Assembly (NCBI GenBank): GCA_012798485.1
Contig: JAAZND010000080.1
Span: 1-11,021, forward strand
Source of the DNA: Candidatus Beckwithbacteria bacterium
GTDB lineage: Bacteria > Patescibacteriota > Microgenomatia > UBA1400 > UBA1449
Direction of reading: 5' to 3'
DNA: 11,021 nucleotides
The notes below the pieces were generated by a model. That model was given only the letters and a program-made list of their open reading frames with translations. It searched no databases and was not told the origin of the DNA. Numbering within the stretch: position 1 is the stretch's first letter; each line of letters begins with the position of its first letter. The position numbers were made by a program, and so were the translations under genes. Shown piece by piece: positions 5,985-11,021 of this stretch.

Positions 5985-6002
5985 CTGCCTGTCGGTAAAC
6001 AG
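5985..6002. repeat. Degenerate copy of the CTGCC palindrome
   Basis: CTGCCTGTCGGTAAACAG matches 15 of 18 bases of CTGCCTGCCGGTAGGCAG, the core of the 20-bp palindrome in the tRNA-Ala copy at 2789. It lies upstream of tRNA-Trp. Confidence 0.5.
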
Positions 6003-6041
6003 AAAGTTGAGAAATCTAAATTTTCATAATCTAGGGCTTTC

Positions 6042-6050
6042 TGTTAAAAT
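6042..6050 (+). promoter_or_regulatory. Promoter of tRNA-Trp
   Basis: TGTTAAAAT, an extended -10, lies 21 nt before the mature tRNA 5' end; a weak TTTCAT (6022-6027) sits 17 bp upstream of the -10 hexamer. Confidence 0.5.
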
Positions 6051-6071
6051 AAACATGTTTTGGGAGAATTT

Positions 6072-6142
6072 AGGACCGTAGTTTAACGGTAGAACAGAGG
6101 TCTCCAAAACCTCTAGTAGGGGTTCGATTCCCTTCGGTCCTG
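6072..6142 (+). tRNA. tRNA-Trp(CCA)
   Basis: A 71-nt cloverleaf: acceptor AGGACCG/CGGTCCT, short D arm, anticodon stem GAGGT/ACCTC with loop CTCCAAA (anticodon CCA, 6104-6106), and T arm AGGGG TTCGATT CCCTT with one G·T pair. Discriminator G, as in bacterial tRNA-Trp. The CCA anticodon reads TGG only, consistent with TGA being a stop. Confidence 0.95.
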
Positions 6143-6175
6143 CAACTTTTCATTCCCATTCTTCCCAAAATCTTC

Positions 6176-6181
6176 TATAAT
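6176..6181 (+). promoter_or_regulatory. -10 box of the DagK-family gene
   Basis: A perfect TATAAT ends 7 nt before the ATG at 6189, implying a leaderless mRNA. No clear -35; read-through from tRNA-Trp is possible. Confidence 0.45.
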
Positions 6182-6188
6182 AAATTTA

Positions 6189-6542
6189 ATGAAAATTTTT
6201 AAACCTTTTGCTGATGCTATACGCGGGATTATCTTAAGTATTAAACAAGAAAAGCATGTCAGATTTCACCTTTTTGCTACTTTTTTCATTTTAATCCTTT
6301 CTTACTCGCTAAAAATTAATATCTATGATTTTTTTATCTGTCTTTTACTGTTTGCTATTATTTGGTCTGGAGAATTATTTAATACTTGTATTGAACAAAT
6401 CTGTAATATTTTACGGGATAAATATAAACTGCCTTATGAAGGCAGTCGCGATATTCGCGATATCGCTGCTGGTGCTGTCCTTTTCCAAGCCATCATGGCG
6501 GCAATTATTGGAGTGATAATTTTTTGGAAATATTTATTTTAA
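6189..6542 (+). CDS. dgkA: Diacylglycerol/undecaprenol kinase (DagK family)
   Basis: A 117-residue inner-membrane kinase of the small DagK family, which phosphorylates a lipid alcohol (diacylglycerol in Gram-negatives, undecaprenol in Gram-positives) and so recycles lipid carriers for envelope synthesis. Visible signatures are an amphipathic N-terminus with E21-K-H-V-R-F-H (family ExNxRxH), GELFNTCIE (61-69) containing the catalytic-type glutamate, and RDIAAGAVL (90-98). There are three membrane segments at about 28-45, 47-66 and 93-115. The length is typical. Lipid versus diacylglycerol specificity cannot be told. Its stop codon overlaps that of the convergent gene by 4 bp. Confidence 0.92.
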   Translation: MKIFKPFADAIRGIILSIKQEKHVRFHLFATFFILILSYSLKINIYDFFICLLLFAIIWSGELFNTCIEQICNILRDKYKLPYEGSRDIRDIAAGAVLFQAIMAAIIGVIIFWKYLF

Positions 6543-6814
6543 TCTTCATCTTCTTTTTCTTCCCACCAATAAATTAATTCTGATCTTTCTTGAATTGATC
6601 TATTTGGATTTATCCCAAGTTGTTCATAAACCCATACTAAAACTTCTTCTGGATCTTCTCCTGCAATAATCATTTTCCCTGCTTTTCCAAGAAGGCTTAA
6701 ACGCTTATAATCTGGGGTACAGAATCTAGGTTCTTGTAAACCAGAATCAACTGATTTACTTGAATCATCATTAAAAATAGCTAAAGACAATTGTTGCCAT
6801 TTTTCTCCAAACAT
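6539..6814 (-). CDS. Acidic protein of unknown function
   Basis: A 91-residue, soluble-looking acidic protein (MFGEKWQQLSLAIFNDD ... WWEEKEDED) with no membrane segment or known motif. The middle (GEDPEEVLVWVYEQLG, 52-67) looks helical. A purine-rich AAAGAGAT lies about 4 nt before the ATG and a TATAAT box further upstream, so it has a leader and ribosome binding site, unlike its neighbours. It has no terminator of its own: its stop overlaps the stop of the DagK-family gene. I do not recognise it. Confidence 0.65.
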   Translation of the reverse strand: MFGEKWQQLSLAIFNDDSSKSVDSGLQEPRFCTPDYKRLSLLGKAGKMIIAGEDPEEVLVWVYEQLGINPNRSIQERSELIYWWEEKEDED

Positions 6815-6843
6815 AACGATCTCTTTGTTAACTTTTGCAAAGT

Positions 6844-6849
6844 ATTATA
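6844..6849 (-). promoter_or_regulatory. -10 box of the 6539-6814 gene
   Basis: TATAAT on the minus strand, 29 nt before the ATG. The place for a -35 box falls in the rho terminator stem and matches poorly, so read-through from rho may also contribute. Confidence 0.4.
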
Positions 6850-6862
6850 TCTTAAAAATCAT

Positions 6863-6893
6863 AAAAATAGTCCCGCCAAAGGCGGGACTATTT
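6863..6893 (-). terminator. Intrinsic terminator of rho
   Basis: A perfect 13-bp stem (6865-6877 with 6881-6893) with a 3-nt loop. On the minus strand the stem runs directly into T residues. The core GTCCCGCC...GGCGGGAC resembles the TCCCG palindromes found in the broken tRNA copies. Confidence 0.9.
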
Positions 6894-6921
6894 AAAAAAC
6901 ACAATCAAAAAACTAAATCAA

Positions 6922-8289
6922 TTAATCTCTGCCTAAGCTTGCCAAAAATTCTTCATTATTTTTGGTTTTTAAAAGTTTTTGCACAAACATCTCTGTTCTT
7001 TCGTTGGCATCAAGCATATCCACCATCGTCATCAAAGTTTTAACTTTCTCATATCTTTTATCGCCATGTAATAGATGATCCATTCTAGTCCCGGATTTTT
7101 GAATATCTATAGCTGGATAAATTCTTCTTTCAGCTAAATTACGGGCCAAATGTAATTCCATATTCCCAGTCCCTTTAAACTCTTCGTAAATCAGGTCATC
7201 CATTTTGGAGCCAGTATCAACCAAAGCTGTACCGATAATTGTCAGAGATCCGGTTTTTTTACCTTCAAAAGTTTCAAATTCTTCAAAATTACGGGCTGCA
7301 CCAAAAAATCTTTTTGGTGGATATAAAGCTGCAGGATCAAAACCTCCTGACAAAGTTCTTCCTGATGTAGGAATAGCCAGGTTATAAGCACGGGCTAAAC
7401 GTGTAATTGAGTCCAAAAGAATCACTACATGATTACCAAGCTCTACTAACCTTTTGGCTCTTTCCAGGGCAATTTCAGCCACTTTGACTTGAGTTTCAGG
7501 TGGTTCATCAAAATTGGAAGCAGCTACTTCACCTTTGATGGAACGGGCAATGTCAGTCACTTCTTCTGGTCTTTCTCCAACTAAAACTGCCATGAGATGA
7601 ATATCTTTATGATTAGTCGTTAAACCATTAGCAATTTGTTTAAGAATGGTAGTTTTCCCGGCTTTTGGTGGAGAAACAATCATTCCTCTTTGTCCTCGAC
7701 CAATAGGGGCAATTAGATCAATAATTCTGGTAGCTAAAATTTGAGGTTCATTTTCTAAAGCTAATTGCTTGTTTGGATAAACTGGGGTCAAACGCTCAAA
7801 AGTCACTCTTTGGGATAACTTTTCTACGGGAATTTTATTGACTTCAGCTACTTTTAAAAGTCCCCAGTAACGTTCATTTTCCTTTGGTCTTCGAGCTGGT
7901 CCTTTGACCATATCTCCAGGACGCAAACGGAATCTGCGAATTTGACTGGTGGAAATATAAATATCATGATCGGATACAGAAAATTCTGGGCGTAGTAGTC
8001 CATGACCATTAATTTCCAAATCTAAAATCCCTTCCACTTCTTCAGTAGGTAATCCAGCATCAGGAATAGCACGATTGTCAATGATGCCATTAAAATCTCT
8101 GTAATTTGGATTTAAACTACTACTAAAACCAGGCACTGAATTGTCTTTTTTGGGAATATCTAAAGTTTCTTTTTTAAACTCTGTCTTTTCTGTGGTGGAG
8201 ACAGTCGCCGGAGTGGTTTCAACCTGAGGATTTTCGCCAATCAATTGATCCACATCTTCTGTAATCTTTTTTTTCACACTTAAAACCAT
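6922..8289 (-). CDS. rho: Transcription termination factor Rho
   Basis: An RNA-dependent hexameric ATPase that ends transcription. With the ATG at 8287-8289 the protein has 455 residues. Residues 1-80 are low-complexity, charged and Thr/Pro-rich, replacing the usual N-terminal helix bundle. The RNA-binding cold-shock-like domain follows (about 85-155, with YISTSQIRRFRLRPGDMVKG). The ATPase domain has P-loop SPPKAGKTT (206-214), GERPEEVTD, Walker B VVILLDS (288-294), SGRTLSGGFD and the R-loop TGSKMDD. All catalytic motifs are intact. An in-frame TTG at 8305-8307 would add six residues, but AAAGGAAG lies 6 nt before the ATG, so I prefer the ATG. Confidence 0.97.
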   Translation of the reverse strand: MVLSVKKKITEDVDQLIGENPQVETTPATVSTTEKTEFKKETLDIPKKDNSVPGFSSSLNPNYRDFNGIIDNRAIPDAGLPTEEVEGILDLEINGHGLLRPEFSVSDHDIYISTSQIRRFRLRPGDMVKGPARRPKENERYWGLLKVAEVNKIPVEKLSQRVTFERLTPVYPNKQLALENEPQILATRIIDLIAPIGRGQRGMIVSPPKAGKTTILKQIANGLTTNHKDIHLMAVLVGERPEEVTDIARSIKGEVAASNFDEPPETQVKVAEIALERAKRLVELGNHVVILLDSITRLARAYNLAIPTSGRTLSGGFDPAALYPPKRFFGAARNFEEFETFEGKKTGSLTIIGTALVDTGSKMDDLIYEEFKGTGNMELHLARNLAERRIYPAIDIQKSGTRMDHLLHGDKRYEKVKTLMTMVDMLDANERTEMFVQKLLKTKNNEEFLASLGRD

Positions 8290-8506
8290 AAATCTTCCTT
8301 TATACAAAAGTTTTTAAAAATTAAAAATTTTGTCTAAAGTACATGAGGTTATTGAGGTTTATAACTTGAATTTTTTATAAAAATTTAGTAAATGATAATT
8401 TTTTTAGTTTATTTTGAAAAAATATTTGCAATCTGAAAAATAGCAAAAACCTTCATTTTTATTCTTTTGATTTTTGGAAAATAAATCTTTTAAGAAGGAC
8501 TTATCT
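8290..8506 (-). promoter_or_regulatory. Long AT-rich leader of rho
   Basis: About 210 nt between the likely rho transcription start and its ATG. It has no open frame of note and no strong hairpin, and ends in an AAGGAAG ribosome binding site. Rho genes in other bacteria are often autoregulated through their leader; this sequence is C-poor, so that is only a possibility here. A TATAAA just upstream of the ribosome binding site could be a second promoter. Confidence 0.4.
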
Positions 8507-8536
8507 ATCTTAACACAAAAAAATTATTTTTGTCAA
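8507..8536 (-). promoter_or_regulatory. Strong promoter of rho
   Basis: On the minus strand, consensus TTGACA (8531-8536), 18-bp spacer, then TAAGAT (8507-8512) preceded by TG one base upstream (extended -10). It is the only full consensus -35 I found paired with a -10 box. Confidence 0.65.
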
Positions 8537-8540
8537 AATC

Positions 8541-8763
8541 TCCTGCTCTTTATGGAGATTCGAACGCCTGCCCTACACTCGAATCTCCACAAAAAGTAGG
8601 AAAACAACTCTTGACACCAGTGTCAAAATTTGCTAGTTTAATAGCAGGCTTTCTTTATCCCTGTCCTTGTAAAGAAGCCTTTAATCAAGAAAGCTTTGCT
8701 ACTCGTCCTAAATTTCCTAATCTTAGGATGCCGATGGAGCGATAGTAAAGCTTTCTTTTTTTT
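8541..8763 (+). ncRNA. Array of stable hairpins ending in a terminator; possible RNA gene
   Basis: This gene-free stretch packs at least five hairpins: 8553-8563 with 8579-8589 (11 bp perfect, 15-nt loop), 8611-8617 with 8620-8626, 8631-8635 with 8642-8646, 8646-8657 with 8670-8680 (11 bp, one bulge), and 8687-8701 with 8743-8757 (15 bp, one G·T). The last encloses a 6-bp hairpin (8706-8711 with 8723-8728) and runs into eight T residues (8756-8763), so transcription is probably plus-strand. GATTCGAA in the first hairpin resembles a T loop read from the opposite strand. I recognise no known RNA family and no clear plus-strand promoter. It could instead be a cluster of palindromic repeats. Confidence 0.4.
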
Positions 8764-8809
8764 AAGCACCCCTATTTTAACAGACATTTTTTCACTTGTC
8801 AATCCTATA

Positions 8810-8840
8810 ACTTTAAAAAAGTTTCGGGTTTTTTAAAAGT
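8810..8840. terminator. AT-rich hairpin after the GH3 gene
   Basis: ACTTTAAAAAA (8810-8820) pairs with TTTTTTAAAAGT (8829-8840) with one bulged A, around a GTTTCGGG loop. It may end transcription of the GH3 gene on the minus strand or, on the plus strand, transcripts from the left. Weak compared with the other terminators. Confidence 0.35.
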
Positions 8841-8926
8841 CTTTGCTTTTTTATTAAACTTTTTTGTTCAAAGAAGAAAAATCGAACAAATAATTTTATC
8901 TTATATTAAAATATATGGGAAGAAAA

Positions 8927-10036
8927 TTAGTTTCTAAATCTTTTTTTCGCCTCCATAATCTTGTCAAAACTCTCTGTAACTCTTTCTTGAAGCTTAGCTG
9001 AAATTGTAGCTTGTAAAAAGTAATCATTTATCTTTGTAAAATCATTCTGGTCCGAAACCAGTAAAAGATCTGCTCCTGCCAAAATACTTTGTTTAGAAAA
9101 TTCTGCTAAATCATAATTTTCTCTTATTGCTCCCATAGATAAATCATCAATCATAATTAAACCTTGATAATTTAGCCTTTGTCTTAAATAATCTTGAAGA
9201 AAAACTGAAGAAGCAGAAGTTGGGTTTCTATCAATTTGAGGGTAAAGAAGATGTGTCACCATCAGTATTTTAGCTCGAGCTAAAATTTCTTCTGCATCTG
9301 ATAAGTCCTCTAAAAAAATTAATTTATTATCATCAATTTTAGGTAAAGTTAAATGTGGATCAGTTGAAATTTTGGCAAGTCCTGTAGGTAAATGCTTTAC
9401 AACCGGATAAAGATCAACATTATTGTAAGCAGTTATCATCGATAAAGCTAAATTAATTTCATTGTCAGAGAAAGCCCGCTGTTGTTTGACAATAAAACTA
9501 TCTGGATTAATTCCCTTCTCTATTACTGGTGCAAAAACCATATTAAAGCCTAATTTTTTCAAATCTTTTGCCCTTTGAGAGACTAAGGCAAAAGCTTGCT
9601 GCTCATTTTTGACCGCAGCTTGAGCAGCACAATCCAGCCAGGGAATACGACAAACCTGACCGCCTTCCTGATCTACAGCCACAAAAGGCACAATTCCAGA
9701 ATAAGTTGCTTGACGATGAATATCTTCAACCAATTGTTTCACTTGTTCTTCATTTTTAATATTTTTTTCAAGCAGAAAAAAACCACCAATTTCACCTTTT
9801 CTCAGTAATTTAATTTCCTCCAGAGAAAGTTCAGCTCCATTTGGGACAATCATAAACATTTGTCCTAGTTTTTGATAAAAATTATATTCTGGAGTTTTAA
9901 CTGATACTTCTAGATATTGAACTTTTTGTTTATCTCCCAAAATTAAACGAGAGTAATAGCTTTTAATATCTAAAATAAAAATAACGAAGATAAGCAAAAT
10001 AAAGAAGAAAAAATAGAAAAAATTATTTCTTATCAT
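8927..10036 (-). CDS. Membrane-anchored GH3 glycosidase, NagZ-like beta-N-acetylhexosaminidase
   Basis: A 369-residue glycoside hydrolase family 3 protein, probably releasing N-acetylglucosamine from peptidoglycan fragments. An uncleaved hydrophobic N-terminus (about residues 6-23) would anchor it with the catalytic domain outside. Family motifs are VDQEGGQVCR (121-130), KHLPTG (214-219), TDPH (225-228, the Asp/His dyad of NagZ enzymes), VTHLLYPQID (260-269) and MIDDLSMG (295-302) with the nucleophile Asp pair 297-298. The usual KHFPGHG is changed to KHLPTGL, yet the dyad and nucleophile remain, so activity is plausible but specificity could differ. There is no C-terminal domain, as in NagZ. 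The ATG at 10036 has no obvious ribosome binding site. Confidence 0.9.
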   Translation of the reverse strand: MIRNNFFYFFFFILLIFVIFILDIKSYYSRLILGDKQKVQYLEVSVKTPEYNFYQKLGQMFMIVPNGAELSLEEIKLLRKGEIGGFFLLEKNIKNEEQVKQLVEDIHRQATYSGIVPFVAVDQEGGQVCRIPWLDCAAQAAVKNEQQAFALVSQRAKDLKKLGFNMVFAPVIEKGINPDSFIVKQQRAFSDNEINLALSMITAYNNVDLYPVVKHLPTGLAKISTDPHLTLPKIDDNKLIFLEDLSDAEEILARAKILMVTHLLYPQIDRNPTSASSVFLQDYLRQRLNYQGLIMIDDLSMGAIRENYDLAEFSKQSILAGADLLLVSDQNDFTKINDYFLQATISAKLQERVTESFDKIMEAKKRFRN

Positions 10037-10140
10037 ATATTTTGAGGAATAATTTCTAAAATGACTGGAACCAGATTAGAAATTTATCCTTTAAATTTAA
10101 AGCAGCAATAAATCGAAGTATCTATATTTGATTATAATAT

Positions 10141-10299
10141 ATGGAAAAATTTTAGCAAAAGCAATTACTTGCCCAAAAACATCGAAAACATCGATTTGAT
10201 GAAATTAAAACTTCCTATCATAAGGCTTTCAAGCAGTTTGAAAAACAATCTTACTCCGTGATAACCTATTTCATTACCATATTTTTGCCAATCTTCTGA
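10141..10299 (+). pseudogene. Possible short gene interrupted by an amber codon
   Basis: From an ATG at 10141, just after TATAAT (10133-10138), a 52-codon frame reads MEKF-stop-QKQLLAQKHRKHRFDEIKTS and on to a TGA at 10297. The TAG is at 10153-10155; a single change from TGG would open it. The downstream part is basic and could be the start of a larger lost gene. No family recognised; it may be chance. Confidence 0.3.
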
Positions 10300-10318
10300 G
10301 CTCATAATTTAATTTGTC

Positions 10319-10345
10319 ATTCCGAATTTATTTCGGAATATTTTT
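10319..10345 (+). terminator. Palindromic repeat with T tract
   Basis: ATTCCGAA (10319-10326) pairs perfectly with TTCGGAAT (10332-10339) around TTTAT, followed by ATTTTTTT. It follows the interrupted frame at 10141 and could act as its terminator. GTCATTCCGAATTTATTTCGG also resembles a short dispersed repeat I recall from other genomes. Confidence 0.55.
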
Positions 10346-10501
10346 TTACAAATATTTCTTTAGTTTAAGCAAAAAAATCAAAGCATGCAAGAATAAAAAA
10401 TATAATCTCCCTTGTCAAAGGAAGACACCAAACTAAGTATGGTAAAGGAGGACTTAACCACTGTAGTTATAAATAAGAATAATATAACTAGGGAAACTGA
10501 T

Positions 10502-10517
10502 GGCGGACCTGTCCGCC
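10502..10517. repeat. Perfect palindrome GGCGGAC-CT-GTCCGCC, copy 1
   Basis: A 7-bp inverted repeat with a 2-nt centre, strikingly GC-rich for this region and followed by GAAA. A second copy lies 56 nt on. The surrounding 10340-10620 has no gene I can support. Confidence 0.7.
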
Positions 10518-10558
10518 GAAATCATGCAAGTTATAACAGAATGTTTTAAAAAGTAGTT

Positions 10559-10573
10559 GCGGACCTGTCCACC
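10559..10573. repeat. Palindrome GCGGAC-CT-GTCCACC, copy 2
   Basis: Matches copy 1 at all but one base over 15 (GTCCACC for GTCCGCC) and is also followed by GAAA, so the two are copies of one element. The mismatch weakens its hairpin. Confidence 0.65.
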
Positions 10574-10582
10574 GAAAGACGC

Positions 10583-10619
10583 GTCATATCATATTAGGCC
10601 GTAGGCCAATTAATATGAC
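10583..10619. repeat. Imperfect hairpin next to tRNA-Ser
   Basis: GTCATAT (10583-10589) pairs with ATATGAC (10613-10619), and the centre GGCC-GTA-GGCC forms a second stem; the middle has mismatches. It lies 10 nt past the 3' end of tRNA-Ser on the minus strand and could help define that end, but it has no T tract. Confidence 0.45.
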
Positions 10620-10629
10620 AGTCTGTAGG

Positions 10630-10715
10630 CGGAAGCGGTGGGATTTGAACCCACGGGCCCCGAGTCGGGGCGCGGTTTAGCAAACCGCTGCAATTGACCA
10701 CTATGCGACGCTTCC
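10630..10715 (-). tRNA. tRNA-Ser(GCT)
   Basis: An 86-nt class II tRNA on the minus strand: acceptor GGAAGCG/CGCTTCC, anticodon stem GCGGT/ACCGC with loop TTGCTAA (anticodon GCT, 10679-10681), a long GC-rich variable arm, and T arm GTGGG TTCAAAT CCCAC. Discriminator G, as in serine tRNAs. TATAAT touches its 5' end (10716-10721), too close to be its promoter. Confidence 0.96.
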
Positions 10716-10778
10716 ATTATATCAAAGTCACTTAATTAAAACTATCATCTGTAATTCAATAAGACTAACACTGTTTCA

Positions 10779-10832
10779 GCCAAAAGTCGCCTCGCTCCAT
10801 TTTGGCGCACAAGTGCGACGCTTCCATTTATA
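10779..10832 (-). pseudogene. Partial tRNA-Ser copy with palindromic arms
   Basis: On the minus strand, TATAAATGGAAGCGTCGCA (10814-10832) repeats the 5' end of tRNA-Ser and its flank (TATAATGGAAGCGTCGCA) with one extra base. After that the sequence diverges: the D arm becomes CGCAC-TT-GTGCG (10806-10817) and a 7-bp hairpin GCCAAAA...TTTTGGC (10779-10785 with 10800-10806) stands where the anticodon arm would be. No variable arm, T arm or 3' acceptor strand remains. Confidence 0.6.
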
Positions 10833-10919
10833 AAATATAATTATACTCAAATATCTGATTTTTTGCAGGAGGGAAATGTAGGGTAATCAAAAGCAGTTGT
10901 CGCAAGTCCATGAGAAAAT

Positions 10920-11021
10920 ATGAACATGTATACACTAAATCAAATCCCTTCGGAAGCCAAAATCCGAAAATTCTTAAGAAAAACTATTTTTGGCAGACAT
11001 GTTTATTGCCCTAGATGCAAA
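10920..11021 (+). CDS. N-terminus of a probable IS1595-like transposase (partial)
   Basis: Thirty-four codons to the window edge: MNMYTLNQIPSEAKIRKFLR, then KTIFGRHVYCPRCK. The short helical start followed by YCPRCK, the first half of a zinc ribbon, resembles the N-terminus of IS1595/ISXO2-type transposases. A second ATG at 10926 is possible. The left end of the element probably lies in 10865-10919, but without the right end I cannot mark its inverted repeat. The assignment rests on pattern memory of a short fragment. Confidence 0.55.
   Translation, partial: MNMYTLNQIPSEAKIRKFLRKTIFGRHVYCPRCK

Noticed and set aside
8530..8745. 71-codon plus-strand frame over the hairpin array
   Set aside because: It starts at TTG with no ribosome binding site, and the sequence is explained by inverted repeats that dictate its codons.
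10440..10550. 36-codon frame starting MVKEDLTTVV
   Set aside because: Too short, no homology I recognise, and one third of it is the GGCGGACCTGTCCGCC palindrome read as protein.

Overview
The window is AT-rich, gene-dense bacterial DNA with short proteins, minimal ribosomal protein forms, many intergenic palindromes and mostly single-gene transcription units. TGA and TAA both act as stops and Trp is read by tRNA-Trp(CCA), so the standard bacterial code fits. The gene set and style suggest a Candidatus Patescibacteria (CPR) genome, possibly Microgenomates-like. That placement is an inference from overall character; there is no rRNA or marker phylogeny here.

Layout. 1-150: start of a secreted or membrane-anchored protein (minus strand, cut by the window edge). 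204-499: rpmB (bL28) and its terminator, minus. 746-1348: a compact M50 site-2 protease. 1405-1599: a strongly structured RNA gene closed by a 25-bp helix, possibly 6S RNA. 1701-3075: a tRNA cluster (Thr-TGT, Tyr-GTA, Thr-GGT, Ala-GGC) with rpmG (bL33) and a 53-residue basic protein inside it. Interspersed are three broken tRNA copies whose arms are replaced or interrupted by short palindromes. 3142-4146: a THUMP/class I RNA methyltransferase broken by two frameshifts and a stop. 4153-5922: an exporter-type ABC half-transporter, minus. 6072-6142: tRNA-Trp. 6189-6542: a DagK-family lipid kinase. 6539-6814: an unknown acidic protein, minus. 6863-8536: rho with its terminator, long leader and promoter, minus. 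8541-8763: a gene-free array of hairpins ending in an intrinsic terminator. 8927-10036: a membrane-anchored GH3 (NagZ-like) glycosidase, minus. 10141-10600: eroded sequence with palindromic repeats. 10630-10715: tRNA-Ser(GCT), minus, followed by a partial tRNA-Ser copy. 10920-end: the start of a probable IS1595-like transposase.

How it fits together. Much of the window is housekeeping: translation (rpmB, rpmG, six tRNAs), transcription termination (rho) and envelope biology (DagK-like kinase, GH3 hydrolase, ABC exporter, S2P protease). No multi-gene accessory operon or defence system is visible.

Two features stand out. (1) tRNA-Tyr, tRNA-Ala and tRNA-Ser each have nearby degenerate copies in which the D, anticodon or T arms are replaced by perfect short palindromes; related palindromes occur elsewhere, including the rho terminator. 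(2) At least six genes have a recognisable -10 box (often TGTTAWAAT) ending only 6-7 nt before the start codon, which implies leaderless mRNAs, while rpmB, rho and the 6539-6814 gene have leaders.
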